Below, piece after piece: positions 23,316-31,636 of a stretch of 64,000 bases of DNA. Under the pieces are notes generated by a model, which worked only from the letters and a program-made list of their open reading frames with translations, made no database searches and was not told the DNA's origin. This DNA comes from JASFHF01 sp050123335. GTDB taxonomy: Bacteria; Pseudomonadota; Gammaproteobacteria; UBA12402. The stretch covers positions 5,766 through 69,765 of the forward strand of contig JASFHH010000005.1 of the NCBI GenBank assembly GCA_050123335.1, written 5' to 3'. A program made the translations under genes and the position numbers. The first letter of the stretch is position 1. Each line of letters opens with the position of its first letter.

Positions 23316-24998
23316 AAACATTTTTTTAGTTGTAGGAAATAATTGTAACGTTAACAAATTCTCTGGCGAAAAATATTTGTATTCTGCAATTTCTCGCTTG
23401 TCAATTTTGTATTTGTTTTTACAGCCATTGTTTTCTGCAATCCACCAATGCAACTCATCTACATCGTAATCAGCATTAGATGTGCCTATTTTTTTGATGG
23501 GAATTACCGCTAAACCAAGCTCCTCATGAGCTTCTCTGATAACTGCTGCTTCCTCTGTTTCACCTTGCTCAATTTTGCCATGAATGGGTGCCCAATGATC
23601 TTTGTATGGCTTTTTATTTTGTTTTACCAACAGATATTTTCCGTTTTGTATAATAACTATAACTACACCCGAACGTTTTTTATCGGATACACTTGCCACA
23701 TTAACTATGTCACCTTGCATATAACGTTCATATTGTTTTTTAGTTAGTGGAATTTGCATAATTTTGTTAGCATTCATACAAGCTTTATCATTGGATTTTT
23801 CATTGGTTAAATAGACATGCGCTTTAGTAAAATTAAAATTGGCGTTTTGCTTTAGTAAAGCTACGATGTTTGCAAAACTAATGTTATTTTCCTTATCGAT
23901 GCAAAATTGACAGTTTTTTGGAATGTTTTTTTGAAAATCTTGGATGTGGCTATTATTTTTCAATAAAGTTGCTATAGATTGAGTTTTATCATTTATTGTG
24001 CCTATTTTAGCTTTTGGCATTATACCATTGCGAGCTAGGCAACATAATTGTAATGATAAATCGGCTAATATGATAAATCTTAATCGTGATATCCAGCAGA
24101 AATTAAAATCATCTTTTGGTTTGAAAGATATTCCATATTGTTTTTCAATAATAAAATCTCTTTTATCTTTGATGTTTTGTTTGAATATATTTATTTGATT
24201 TTCAACAAATGGAATGATTTCAGGGTGATCATCGTAAACTTTTCTACAAATATTTTTTCTAATAGCAATCCAGTTAGCCCCCACATCATACATATCACAC
24301 ATAAATTTACTGATGTTGCGATAATTTTCCGGAAGCATAATAAAGGTAGCACCAATAAATAATTCTTGTTCTCTATTAAATTTAATAGCCTCAACATGAA
24401 CCGTTTTTATTTTCTTAATCAAGTTTTCGTAATTATGTGCCTTATCATTTGATTTATGAACTTGATATCTGGAATTATTATCAAAAGAATCAACACTAAT
24501 TCGTAAATGATGAACGTAGTTAGCAATAGTTTTAATAATATTGCCTTGTAATAAATCACCATTCGTTTCGACAGTAATTTTTAATTTTAAATCGGCTAAA
24601 TATTTTATAATTTCGATAATTTTAGGATGATTTAGAGGATCACCACCACCAGTTAATCTAACACTTTTTCCACCTAAATTTTTGAAATCATCAAAGATAG
24701 ATTTAAGTTGGTCTAATGGCAATGTTGAATTTAACTTGGAATTTAATTTCTTTGAAAAACACATGATGCAATTATTTGAACAGTTACTAGTAACATCAAT
24801 ATCTAATCTTATAGGCGATAAAGTTTGATTAAAATATGCGCTTTTTATCGCTTTTATCCACTCATCTAATTGCTCAGGAAACATCTTAGCGTGATTTTGG
24901 TAAAAAACATATGTCTTAGCATTACATATAGCGCATATTGCATTCCATTTGCCGTATTGTCGATTAACAAGAATATTTTCGTGGTAATTGAAAACCAT
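23268..24998 (-). CDS. Radical SAM (SPASM-like) enzyme fused to a Nudix hydrolase domain
   Basis: 576 aa from the ATG at 24998, 8 nt behind AAAGGT (another ATG 6 nt upstream is too close). A short N-terminal domain has C22-x2-C25. The radical SAM core begins with C73-x3-C77-x2-C80 in VTSNCSNNCIMCFSK, then RLTGGGDPLNHP and ETNGD. Further Cys (C301, C319, C320, C363, C366) suggest an auxiliary Fe-S cluster as in SPASM enzymes. From about residue 445 a Nudix domain follows with a perfect box (474-496, G-x5-E-x7-REAHEELGL). Likely modifies a peptide or nucleotide-linked substrate while the Nudix part hydrolyses a nucleoside diphosphate compound; the substrate is unknown. Not viperin-like in its Cys motif. 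Confidence 0.85.
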   Translation of the reverse strand: MVFNYHENILVNRQYGKWNAICAICNAKTYVFYQNHAKMFPEQLDEWIKAIKSAYFNQTLSPIRLDIDVTSNCSNNCIMCFSKKLNSKLNSTLPLDQLKSIFDDFKNLGGKSVRLTGGGDPLNHPKIIEIIKYLADLKLKITVETNGDLLQGNIIKTIANYVHHLRISVDSFDNNSRYQVHKSNDKAHNYENLIKKIKTVHVEAIKFNREQELFIGATFIMLPENYRNISKFMCDMYDVGANWIAIRKNICRKVYDDHPEIIPFVENQINIFKQNIKDKRDFIIEKQYGISFKPKDDFNFCWISRLRFIILADLSLQLCCLARNGIMPKAKIGTINDKTQSIATLLKNNSHIQDFQKNIPKNCQFCIDKENNISFANIVALLKQNANFNFTKAHVYLTNEKSNDKACMNANKIMQIPLTKKQYERYMQGDIVNVASVSDKKRSGVVIVIIQNGKYLLVKQNKKPYKDHWAPIHGKIEQGETEEAAVIREAHEELGLAVIPIKKIGTSNADYDVDELHWWIAENNGCKNKYKIDKREIAEYKYFSPENLLTLQLFPTTKKMFLTNILPAYSNAPSEK

Positions 24999-25265
24999 CT
25001 TCATTACCTTTATTTTTCAATGCCTTATAGCGATGTTACTGGCAGTTTCTTGTTTTTTGAGTAAATCCAAGCCAAATGTAACATTTTTGTGTTGAAATTT
25101 CGATAACAAAAATAGCGTTTGAATTTAGATTATCAATCTTATTTTGAAGAAGCTATCATTAAGTTGAGTAATTAATATGCAGGAGTATTTTTAACCGATT
25201 CATCTGAAAAAAATAATAGCAAAAACCACATTCAGGAAGAATCTTAATTTACAAGGAGAAATGTT

Positions 25266-25754
25266 ATGTTAAATCAACGAACGGATGGTTTTTGGATTGG
25301 GAGTGATTCGATGGTTTTTGGCAATAACAATCGCAAGATTTATAAAGACACAGAAAAATTTAAAATTTTGTTAATCGAAGATGATGAACTTATTAGCAAA
25401 ATCAATTTAACTTTTTTAAAACAACTTGGTTATGACGTGGATGTTGCGCGGAATGGTTGTCAAGCTATTAAGTTTTTAAAAAACGATTACGATTTATTTT
25501 TACTTGATGTGGGCTTACCTGATATCTATGGGGTGAGAGTGTGCGAAATAATAAGAACTATACCAAAATTTTTGCACACCCCCGTGATTTTTCTAACAGC
25601 CTTTGGGGAGGGGCTTAAAGCAGAGTGTAAAGCTGCAGGTGGTAATGATTTTGCGATGAAGCCATTACCAATGGAAGAATTAAAAAATTTGGTTGATAAA
25701 TGGCTGCTTGATAATAACAACAATTCGGAAGCAAAATATGGATGCAAGGCTTGA
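25266..25754 (+). CDS. CheY-like single-domain response regulator
   Basis: 162 aa. Residues 1-30 are a non-conserved extension. The receiver domain from about 32 has KILLIEDDE (acid pocket), phospho-acceptor D81 in LFLLDVGLPD, Thr in VIFLTAFGEG and Lys in FAMKPLPMEE. No output domain. AAGGAG lies 9 nt before the ATG used; an alternative ATG 5 nt upstream is out of frame. Its stop overlaps the start region of the next small gene, so they form an operon. No histidine kinase is adjacent. Confidence 0.88.
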   Translation: MLNQRTDGFWIGSDSMVFGNNNRKIYKDTEKFKILLIEDDELISKINLTFLKQLGYDVDVARNGCQAIKFLKNDYDLFLLDVGLPDIYGVRVCEIIRTIPKFLHTPVIFLTAFGEGLKAECKAAGGNDFAMKPLPMEELKNLVDKWLLDNNNNSEAKYGCKA

Positions 25755-25944
25755 GTTACAGGATATTATTGATGAACATTTAACAAAAACACACGCTATA
25801 TTGAATTGCTTATTAGCAGCATGGAGCAGCGACCATCATGTTGACCAGGATACTATTTTTCACGCGCTTTGGTCGATGGAAGATCATTTATTGGAAATTA
25901 AGAAATATCGGGATGCATCGTCTAAAAGGGGAAGGCAGCATTAA
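25738..25944 (+). CDS. Small helical protein co-translated with response regulator
   Basis: 68 aa: MDARLELQDIIDEHLTKTHAILNCLLAAW...ALWSMEDHLLEIKKYRDASSKR. Predominantly alpha-helical, with a pattern of helix, short acidic turn, then ALW-x-M-E-D-x-L-x-x-I. The start at 25738 lies inside the end of the response regulator. Small proteins of similar architecture follow response regulators or sit in variable loci in Pseudomonas and Legionella-type bacteria; the function is unknown. Confidence 0.6.
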   Translation: MDARLELQDIIDEHLTKTHAILNCLLAAWSSDHHVDQDTIFHALWSMEDHLLEIKKYRDASSKRGRQH

Positions 25945-25956
25945 TTCTTTTGTTGC

Positions 25957-25991
25957 ATTTCAACTGTACGAAAACATCGTGCAGTTGAAAT
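25957..25991 (+). terminator. Long hairpin after the response-regulator operon
   Basis: ATTTCAACTG and CAGTTGAAAT with an inner near-perfect extension (TACGA/TCGTG). The stem is about 15-17 bp around AAACA. There is no T-tract, so either a Rho-assisted or mRNA-stabilising 3' hairpin. Confidence 0.5.
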
Positions 25992-26010
25992 CGCGTAAAT
26001 TTAAGTAAGC

Positions 26011-26032
26011 ATTTTGTTAGCATCAACAAAAT
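26011..26032. repeat. Degenerate member of the GACGTC-centred palindrome family
   Basis: ATTTTGTT-AGCATC-AACAAAAT has the same length and arms as the core of the palindrome at 13787 (ATTTTGTT-GACGTC-AACAAAAT), but it sits outside any dinD sequence. Confidence 0.6.
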
Positions 26033-26096
26033 AGTGGGGTTTTGATTAATAAGCTTTCTAAACGGTGTAGATGATGAAATGGCAAGTTTATAATCA

Positions 26097-26972
26097 CTAA
26101 TTTCCGAGAAATGCATTGTGAACTTGTGTATTAATTTTTTTACATTCTTTTAGCCTGGATTGATAAAAAGGTGAGTTTTTAATTTCATTAGCTAGCTCAT
26201 ATTTATTAATTTGTTTCCAAGAGAAATTAATTTTTGCAATTATCTTTGGTGTAAAGCTTAACATGATTACAAGACTGGTAATTCCAACTAATGTCGTTCT
26301 TTTTATGACAATAGCAAGAGCCTTAACAAGTTTGGTATATATTTTTTCTATTTTATTAATTAAGTAACGAGGCTTCAGTTTATGATGCTTAGCAAGTTTG
26401 TAAATAGGATTTATATAAAACCACCAGTTGGCAAAGATAGTAATTAAGAAAAAGCTGCTTAATAGAATCCATATCAGAATGTTGTGAGGGTGTAATGTAA
26501 TGGTGCCAACTTCTAGAAAGTTAGCATAGAGCAAGTCTGCGATAATAAAGCATGGAAACGCAAGAGCGGCATATAGTTTAACTGCATAAAAAAAACTGCT
26601 TAAAATCAAGTGTTTTATAACAGATGGTTTATGTTGATAGTAGATATAAAACGATAAGGTTATTAATAGAGAAAAAGCCAAACCAAACAATAAATTATCA
26701 AATAGAATAGATACACCAATCCTCGTTACACTAATAAGTTCATGGAGGTTTATGTGTAGTGAAAAGAAGATTAGATTATTAATCAAGAATAGTATTACAT
26801 TGCCAACGATAAGAGCTGCTAACAATATTCGTACAGACTCTTTAACTTCTTGTTGTAGATTCGATTGATGATGAATGCAAGGGTGGGTATAAAAATTCAA
26901 TAATAAAGAGATATATTTTGCGGGATCACTGAAGAAGATCTCATTTATAATATTTATGATTTTATTGCTCAT
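26097..26972 (-). CDS. Multi-pass membrane protein, unknown
   Basis: 291 aa with about five or six hydrophobic segments: ILLAALIVGNVILFLINNLIFF, LLFGLAFSLLITLSFYIYY, LYAALAFPCFIIADLLYA, ILIWILLSSFFLITIFANWWFY and VGITSLVIMLSF. The loops are His/Lys-rich. No family motif recognised. It is the last gene before ssrA inside the island, on the minus strand, with its 5' end facing ssrA. Could be an inner-membrane permease-like protein (Yip1-type folds look similar by eye), but I cannot support that. Confidence 0.6.
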   Translation of the reverse strand: MSNKIINIINEIFFSDPAKYISLLLNFYTHPCIHHQSNLQQEVKESVRILLAALIVGNVILFLINNLIFFSLHINLHELISVTRIGVSILFDNLLFGLAFSLLITLSFYIYYQHKPSVIKHLILSSFFYAVKLYAALAFPCFIIADLLYANFLEVGTITLHPHNILIWILLSSFFLITIFANWWFYINPIYKLAKHHKLKPRYLINKIEKIYTKLVKALAIVIKRTTLVGITSLVIMLSFTPKIIAKINFSWKQINKYELANEIKNSPFYQSRLKECKKINTQVHNAFLGN

Positions 26973-27087
26973 AAAAATTGCTCCAAGTTGGAAATTAGTA
27001 GAGAAGATTATTAGCTGCGTAAAATTATAAGAAGTTGATCTTTTAATGCAAGCTGTTTAATTATAGATTGTTATGGAAAGGCAGTTT

Positions 27088-27443
27088 GGTGGAGGCGGCG
27101 GGAATCGAACCCGCGTCCGCGAACTCTCCGCCATCGGTTCTACATGCGTAGCTAATCATTAAATTTCATTATTTGCTGCCCGATTAGCAGGGATCACAAA
27201 TAACTAGCCTAAGTTAAATTTAGCGGTATTGCCTTAGGCGCACTTTACCGCGAGCTTATGAAATATGACCATCAGATTCAAGCGCATAAGCACACTTGGG
27301 TGATGGGCTGTGCCTGTTTAAGCGGCGACAGCGTAAAGTTCGTCGTTTGCGACTACTTTGTTGCAGCATGATTTACGAGGTTAAGCTACGTCCTCGGCAT
27401 GCCCCTTTGGTTTTGCAATCCACGTCGAAGCCGGGTCGCCCCC
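27088..27443 (-). ncRNA. ssrA: tmRNA
   Basis: Begins GGGGGCGACC and ends in the T-arm/acceptor sequence GGTTCGATTCCCGCCGCCTCC plus ACCA; the 7-bp acceptor stem pairs, with one G-U. The tag-coding segment is 27318-27350: resume codon GCA, then AAC GAC GAA CTT TAC GCT GTC GCC GCT TAA, giving ANDELYAVAA (E. coli: ANDENYALAA). With SmpB it rescues stalled ribosomes and tags nascent chains for proteolysis. Unlike the two tRNAs in this window, the CCA is encoded. Its 3' end is the attachment site for the neighbouring island. Confidence 0.96.
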
Positions 27444-27462
27444 AAATAAGGAATTCTGTGTA

Positions 27463-27468
27463 ATTATA
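27463..27468 (-). promoter_or_regulatory. -10 element of ssrA
   Basis: A perfect TATAAT on the minus strand lies 19 nt upstream of the mature 5' end, in the short gap between smpB and ssrA. I see no good -35. Confidence 0.6.
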
Positions 27469-27494
27469 GCTTATTTTAAGAAAATTGCTATGGT

Positions 27495-27965
27495 TCAATG
27501 CCTTTTAAGTGCTTGTTCTTGCTGGCGTTTCCAGTCGCGGTCTTTGATGGTTTTGCGTTTATCGAACTGTTTTTTACCCTTGGCCAGGCCAATCTCGCAC
27601 TTGACGCGGCCGTGTTTCCAGTATAAAGCTAAAGCGACTATGGTATAGCCTTTACGTTCAACGGCGCCGTATAGTTTATTCAATTCTTCTTGATTCAGCA
27701 GTAGTTTGCGGGTGCGGGTTGGATCTGGTTGTATATGAGTCGAAGCGCTGCCTAGCGGAGTAATATGACAGCCAATCAAAAAAGCCTCACCTTTTTTGAG
27801 CACAACATAACTATCCCGCAAATGCACTTTTCCAGCGCGCAAGCTCTTAACTTCCCAGCCTTCTAAAACTAATCCAGCCTCAAAGCGTTGCTCGATAAAA
27901 TAATCATGCTTAGCTTTTTTGTTAATTGTAATAGTTGCTGGCGATGTTTTTTTCGTTTTGCTCAT
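27495..27965 (-). CDS. smpB: SsrA-binding protein
   Basis: 156 aa, normal length. Binds tmRNA and delivers it to stalled ribosomes. Motifs visible: IDYFIEQRFEAGLVLEGWEVKSLRAGK with H-L-R-D-S-Y, then CHITPLGSAS, then RKLLLNQEELNKL, and the C-terminal basic helix region AKGKKQFDKRKTIKDRDWKRQ. Directly upstream of ssrA on the same strand, the usual gammaproteobacterial pairing. The divergent neighbour is thiL. Confidence 0.97.
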   Translation of the reverse strand: MSKTKKTSPATITINKKAKHDYFIEQRFEAGLVLEGWEVKSLRAGKVHLRDSYVVLKKGEAFLIGCHITPLGSASTHIQPDPTRTRKLLLNQEELNKLYGAVERKGYTIVALALYWKHGRVKCEIGLAKGKKQFDKRKTIKDRDWKRQQEQALKRH

Positions 27966-28016
27966 GTTTGAAGTATAATAGCAGAGTAATTAAATCTCAA
28001 TGTATAAGGACAATTA

Positions 28017-29003
28017 ATGAAAATTTCCGAAGGTGGTTTGATCGAAAATTTACGGCAACACTTTCAAGCGAAAGTGCCTGATGATATTGTCGGCATCGGC
28101 GACGATTGCGCGGTGATCCCACAAAAAGAAAATAAATCGTTATTAATTACCACGGATTTATTAATTGATGGAACGCATTTTTTGCGTGATAAAATTGCAG
28201 CACTTGATTTAGGTTATAAATCTATCGCCGTAAATTTAAGTGATATTGCGGCAATGGGCGGCACACCAAAATATGCATTTTTATCGGTAGCGTTACCACA
28301 GGATATTCCTAGTGATTGGCTGGAAAATTTTATTGCAGGAATAAATTCCATTTTAACTGAGCACCAAGTGTTATTATTAGGTGGTGATACTTCTAAAGCA
28401 AAGGAAAGTATTTTTATTAATGTCGTAATTATTGGTGAAGCAGAACAAGGAAAAATAAAATATCGTTCTGGTGCGAAACCGGATGATATAATTTGTGTTA
28501 CTGGTAATCTTGGAGATTCAAAGGCAGGGCTTGAATGTATTTTGCAAAATCATTGCGATAATAATTTAGCCAAAAAATTGTTGCGTCAACATTATCGTCC
28601 GCAGCCGCAAATTAGTGAGGGATTATTTTTAGCGCAATATTCGGGAACGCATGCGATGTTGGATGTTTCGGATGGCATAAATATAGATTTAGTACATATG
28701 CAGGAAGCCTCAAATTGTGGAGCGAAAATAGATTTAGAGAAATTACCAGTTTCTGAGAATTTATTACAATTTGCAGAGGAGTTTGATGCAAATGCCTTTG
28801 AAATGGCTGCGATTGGTGGCGAAGATTATTGTTTGTTAGCAGCAATAGAAAAAAATTCATTTAAAGACATTGCGCGAGAGTTTCAAAACAAATTTAAGCG
28901 TGCATTAATACCGATTGGTGAAATTACTAAAGAAAAAGAATTTAAATATTTTTTACATGGCAAAGAACATAAATTATTTTTAAAAAGCTTTGAGCATTTT
29001 TGA
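28017..29003 (+). CDS. thiL: Thiamine-monophosphate kinase
   Basis: 328 aa. Phosphorylates TMP to the cofactor TPP using ATP. Signature GIGDDCAVI near residue 25, LLITTDLLIDGTHF, KSIAVNLSDIAAMGG and LGGDTSK, then the Gly-rich VTGNLGDSKAGL and MLDVSDGIN. AAGGACAATTA precedes the ATG. Nine nt separate it from rlmB, so it is an operon. It completes the thiamine salvage route encoded by thiM-thiE-thiD at 55-57 kb. Confidence 0.96.
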   Translation: MKISEGGLIENLRQHFQAKVPDDIVGIGDDCAVIPQKENKSLLITTDLLIDGTHFLRDKIAALDLGYKSIAVNLSDIAAMGGTPKYAFLSVALPQDIPSDWLENFIAGINSILTEHQVLLLGGDTSKAKESIFINVVIIGEAEQGKIKYRSGAKPDDIICVTGNLGDSKAGLECILQNHCDNNLAKKLLRQHYRPQPQISEGLFLAQYSGTHAMLDVSDGINIDLVHMQEASNCGAKIDLEKLPVSENLLQFAEEFDANAFEMAAIGGEDYCLLAAIEKNSFKDIAREFQNKFKRALIPIGEITKEKEFKYFLHGKEHKLFLKSFEHF

Positions 29004-29011
29004 GGGTTTAG

Positions 29012-29758
29012 ATGAAAAATTTTATTTATGGAATACACGCAATCGAAGCCGCTTTAAAAAAGTTACGAACCAATGTGCAGAAAATTTTTATGCAGCAAAA
29101 TCGTAATGATAAACGTGCGCAAAAAATTTTGCAGTTAGCAAAAGAACATAAAGTTGCAATAAGTTTTGTTTCACCAGCCGAGCTGCAAAACTTGGTTAAA
29201 GATACGTGTCACCAAGGAATTGTTGCGCAAATTCAGCTAGCCGCAAAAACCAGCGAACATGATTTAGATGAATTATTGGATGAGTTAACTGAGCCGGCAT
29301 TTTTGCTGATTCTTGATGGGGTGCAGGACCCACATAATTTAGGTGCATGTTTGCGTTCGGCTGAAGCAGCGGGAGTGCAAGCTGTTATTGCACCAAAAGA
29401 TCGTGCGGTTGGTTTAACTTCGACAGTATATAAAATTGCTAGCGGTGCGGCTGAAACAATTCCGTTTATTCAGGTAACTAATTTAGCTAGAACGATGCGT
29501 AAATTAAAAGACCAAGGAATTTGGTTAATGGGAGCTGACGAACAAGGTGAAGAAAATTTATTTAACGCTGATTTATCAGGATCGATTGCGATTGTGATGG
29601 GTGCAGAAGGAAAAGGTTTACGCCGTTTGACCAAAGAACATTGTGATCAGTTGCTGCATATTCCGATGGCGGGATCAGTTGCCAGTCTTAATGTTTCGGT
29701 TGCCACCGGAATTTTTTTGTTTGAAGTAGTGCGGCAGCGATTGTTAGTTAAACATTAA
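29012..29758 (+). CDS. rlmB: 23S rRNA (guanosine-2'-O-)-methyltransferase RlmB
   Basis: 248 aa SpoU/TrmH (SPOUT) methyltransferase that 2'-O-methylates G2251 of 23S rRNA. The N-terminal RNA-binding subdomain (FIYGIHAIEAALKK) is followed by SPOUT motif 1 (LDGVQDPHNLGACLRSAEAAG), motif 2 (IVMGAEGKGLRRLTKEHCD) and motif 3 (IPMAGSVASLNVSVATGIFLFE). The trefoil-knot Asn/Arg/Glu/Ser residues are all present. Last gene of the thiL operon; its 3' end overlaps the convergent ychF by 11 nt. Confidence 0.96.
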   Translation: MKNFIYGIHAIEAALKKLRTNVQKIFMQQNRNDKRAQKILQLAKEHKVAISFVSPAELQNLVKDTCHQGIVAQIQLAAKTSEHDLDELLDELTEPAFLLILDGVQDPHNLGACLRSAEAAGVQAVIAPKDRAVGLTSTVYKIASGAAETIPFIQVTNLARTMRKLKDQGIWLMGADEQGEENLFNADLSGSIAIVMGAEGKGLRRLTKEHCDQLLHIPMAGSVASLNVSVATGIFLFEVVRQRLLVKH

Positions 29759-30842
29759 ATCTAAAATGCATTACATCGCCATCTTGCACAATATAATCTT
29801 TACCTTCAAGCCGTAAGCGGCCGGCATCACGTGCGCCATGTTCGCCGTGATATTTAATATAATCATCAAACGCAATTACTTCAGCGCGAATAAATCCTTT
29901 TTCAAAATCAGTGTGAATTTTTCCTGCAGCTTGTGGTGCGGTTGAGCCTTTTTTTACTGTCCAGGCGCGAACTTCTTTAGGACCGGCAGTAAAAAAAGTT
30001 TGTAAACCAAGTAATTCATAACCGGCGCGAATCACACGGTTTAGTCCTGGTTCTTTTAAGCCGACATCTGCTAAAAATTCTTGCTTTTCTTCATCATTTA
30101 ATTCAACTAATTCTGCTTCAAGTGCTGCGCAAATTGCAACAACTTGTGCGTTTTCCTGCGCGGCTAATTGAGTAACTTGATCTAAATAAGGATTATTTTG
30201 CAGTCCATCTTCATTTACATTGGCAATGTATAAAGTTGGTTTTGCAGTTAGTAATTGTAATTGTTTTAAAATAATTTTTTGTTCGTCATTTTCTAAAGGT
30301 AACATGCGAATTGGTTTGCCGGCATCAAGATGTGCGTACACCGTTTGTAAAAATTCATGTTCGGCAATGGCTTTTTTATTGCCGCTTTTAGCATTTTTAC
30401 CGACTTTGTTTAAAGCTTTATTTATTGTGTCCAAATCAGCCAGCATTAATTCGGTGTTAATTACTTCAATATCATCAAGTGGTGCAATTTTGCCAGCAAC
30501 ATGGACAATGTTAGGGTTTTCAAAACAACGCACAACATGTGCAATTGCATCTACTTCGCGAATATTTGCTAAGAATTTATTACCAAGGCCTTCACCTTTC
30601 GCCGCGCCTTTAACTAAACCTGCAATATCTACAAATCTAATACTGGTTGGAATGATTTTGGCAGGATTTGCGATATCAGCTAACTGCTGTAGGCGTGCGT
30701 CAGGTACCGGAACAACGCCAACGTTTGGCTCAATAGTGCAGAATGGAAAATTTTCCGCTGCAATACTTGCTTTAGTTAGCACATTGAACAAAGTTGATTT
30801 GCCTACATTTGGTAAGCCTACAATGCCGCATTCGAATCCCAT
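29748..30842 (-). CDS. ychF: Ribosome-binding ATPase YchF
   Basis: 364 aa. Obg-family GTPase fold with ATP preference. G1 GLPNVGKSTLFN at residue 8, G3 FVDIAGLVKGAAKGEGLGNKFL, the N-x-x-E (NVNE) element replacing the usual NKxD, then a coiled-coil segment and the C-terminal TGS domain with KGSTAPQAAGKIHTDFEKGFIRAEV. Binds ribosomes and modulates oxidative stress response. Monocistronic and convergent with rlmB. Confidence 0.97.
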   Translation of the reverse strand: MGFECGIVGLPNVGKSTLFNVLTKASIAAENFPFCTIEPNVGVVPVPDARLQQLADIANPAKIIPTSIRFVDIAGLVKGAAKGEGLGNKFLANIREVDAIAHVVRCFENPNIVHVAGKIAPLDDIEVINTELMLADLDTINKALNKVGKNAKSGNKKAIAEHEFLQTVYAHLDAGKPIRMLPLENDEQKIILKQLQLLTAKPTLYIANVNEDGLQNNPYLDQVTQLAAQENAQVVAICAALEAELVELNDEEKQEFLADVGLKEPGLNRVIRAGYELLGLQTFFTAGPKEVRAWTVKKGSTAPQAAGKIHTDFEKGFIRAEVIAFDDYIKYHGEHGARDAGRLRLEGKDYIVQDGDVMHFRFNV

Positions 30843-30883
30843 AATTTGTCCTCTAAATTAACGACTGCATTCTAGCTTAATTG

Positions 30884-31285
30884 TCAGTTCAGATTAATTT
30901 GGATATTCTGAGGAGAAAGAAAGCTGTTTGGATATGCCTCTACACAGTTATTCTCAGGCTTATTACTAAAAAATAGTGATAATAGTAGTGGTGTATTGAC
31001 TTCTTGTGTGTGAAAGCTCTTAAGCGTAAATCCGTTGTTGTACAGCATCTGATTGATCATCATCATGTAGAACTGTGCTCCTTTTTCATCAGATAATTGA
31101 GTTTGAAAAGTAACATTGAATATATAATCATCACATTCTTTTATAGAAAAATGTTTTACATCATTATCAATATCATCGCAATCGCAAGTAAATATGTCTT
31201 TTAGTTTTTCAACTATTTCGAAAGAGTTACAAGTATCGTCAATGTGAGATTCTTTAATTTGCATATATATGTTATAAGTACTCAT
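30884..31285 (-). CDS. Small orphan protein, candidate PmrA-regulated effector
   Basis: 133 aa, acidic and Cys/Asp-rich in the middle (IFTCDCDDIDNDVKHF), no signal peptide or membrane segment. AAAAGGAA precedes the ATG. The C-terminus is polar (NNCVEAYPNSFLSPQNIQINLN). No family recognised. Upstream on the minus strand lies a box of the PmrA geometry (31388-31407, second half-site weak) with a perfect TATAAT 7 nt behind it. It is divergent from the 137-aa gene that has its own stronger box. Effector identity is inference from the promoter only. Confidence 0.55.
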   Translation of the reverse strand: MSTYNIYMQIKESHIDDTCNSFEIVEKLKDIFTCDCDDIDNDVKHFSIKECDDYIFNVTFQTQLSDEKGAQFYMMMINQMLYNNGFTLKSFHTQEVNTPLLLSLFFSNKPENNCVEAYPNSFLSPQNIQINLN

Positions 31286-31374
31286 GTTTTTTTCCTTTTA
31301 GTAAGTGTTTTGTTATTATTATGCTGTTTATTGATGTTTCTTGTTTAAGTGACAAATATTATCATTTCGTTTTG

Positions 31375-31407
31375 ATTATAACAATTATTATTTGAGGCAA
31401 GCTTAAA
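31375..31407 (-). promoter_or_regulatory. PmrA-type box and -10 (weak second half) for the 133-aa gene
   Basis: On the minus strand: TTTAAGCTT-GC-CTCAAATAA, 7 nt, TATAAT. Spacing is identical to the boxes at 31560, 35023, 49892 and 51221, but the second half-site deviates from CTTAA. Confidence 0.45.
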
Positions 31408-31451
31408 TATTTCGGGGTTGTTTACATAAATCAAATAATCGAGACATCTTT
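31404..31451 (+). repeat. Duplicated 5' end of maeA
   Basis: 48 bp about 87% identical to 32106-32153, which spans the maeA leader, start codon and first codons. Here the ATG is ATA. The two copies are direct repeats flanking the 137-aa gene, so that gene was probably inserted with duplication of the maeA start region. Confidence 0.75.
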
Positions 31452-31559
31452 CTAACTTAATTGATTGTAATTCGCGATAAATTTGTTATGCTTATAACCT
31501 TCAGCAATAAAATCATATGCTTATAAAAAAGCGCAAAAAAGCGCAAAAAAGTGCACGGT

Positions 31560-31592
31560 CTTAAGTTTTCCTTAATAATTACAGTCTATAAT
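31560..31592 (+). promoter_or_regulatory. PmrA-type box with -10
   Basis: CTTAAGTTT-TC-CTTAATAAT (31560-31579), 7 nt, TATAAT (31587-31592). The two half-sites are spaced 11 nt start to start. Drives the gene at 31637. Confidence 0.65.
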
Positions 31593-31636
31593 TTACACGA
31601 AACAGATTTTTTTGTATTAAACTTGGAGAGGTAATT

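Noticed and set aside
23268..24998. Prokaryotic viperin
   Set aside because: The Cys motif context (CSNNCIMCFSK), the auxiliary Cys set and the Nudix fusion do not match the viperin pattern.
31525..31558. GCGCAAAAAA tandem repeat as a CRISPR or variable repeat
   Set aside because: Only about three imperfect 10-nt units with no spacers. No CRISPR array is seen anywhere in the window.
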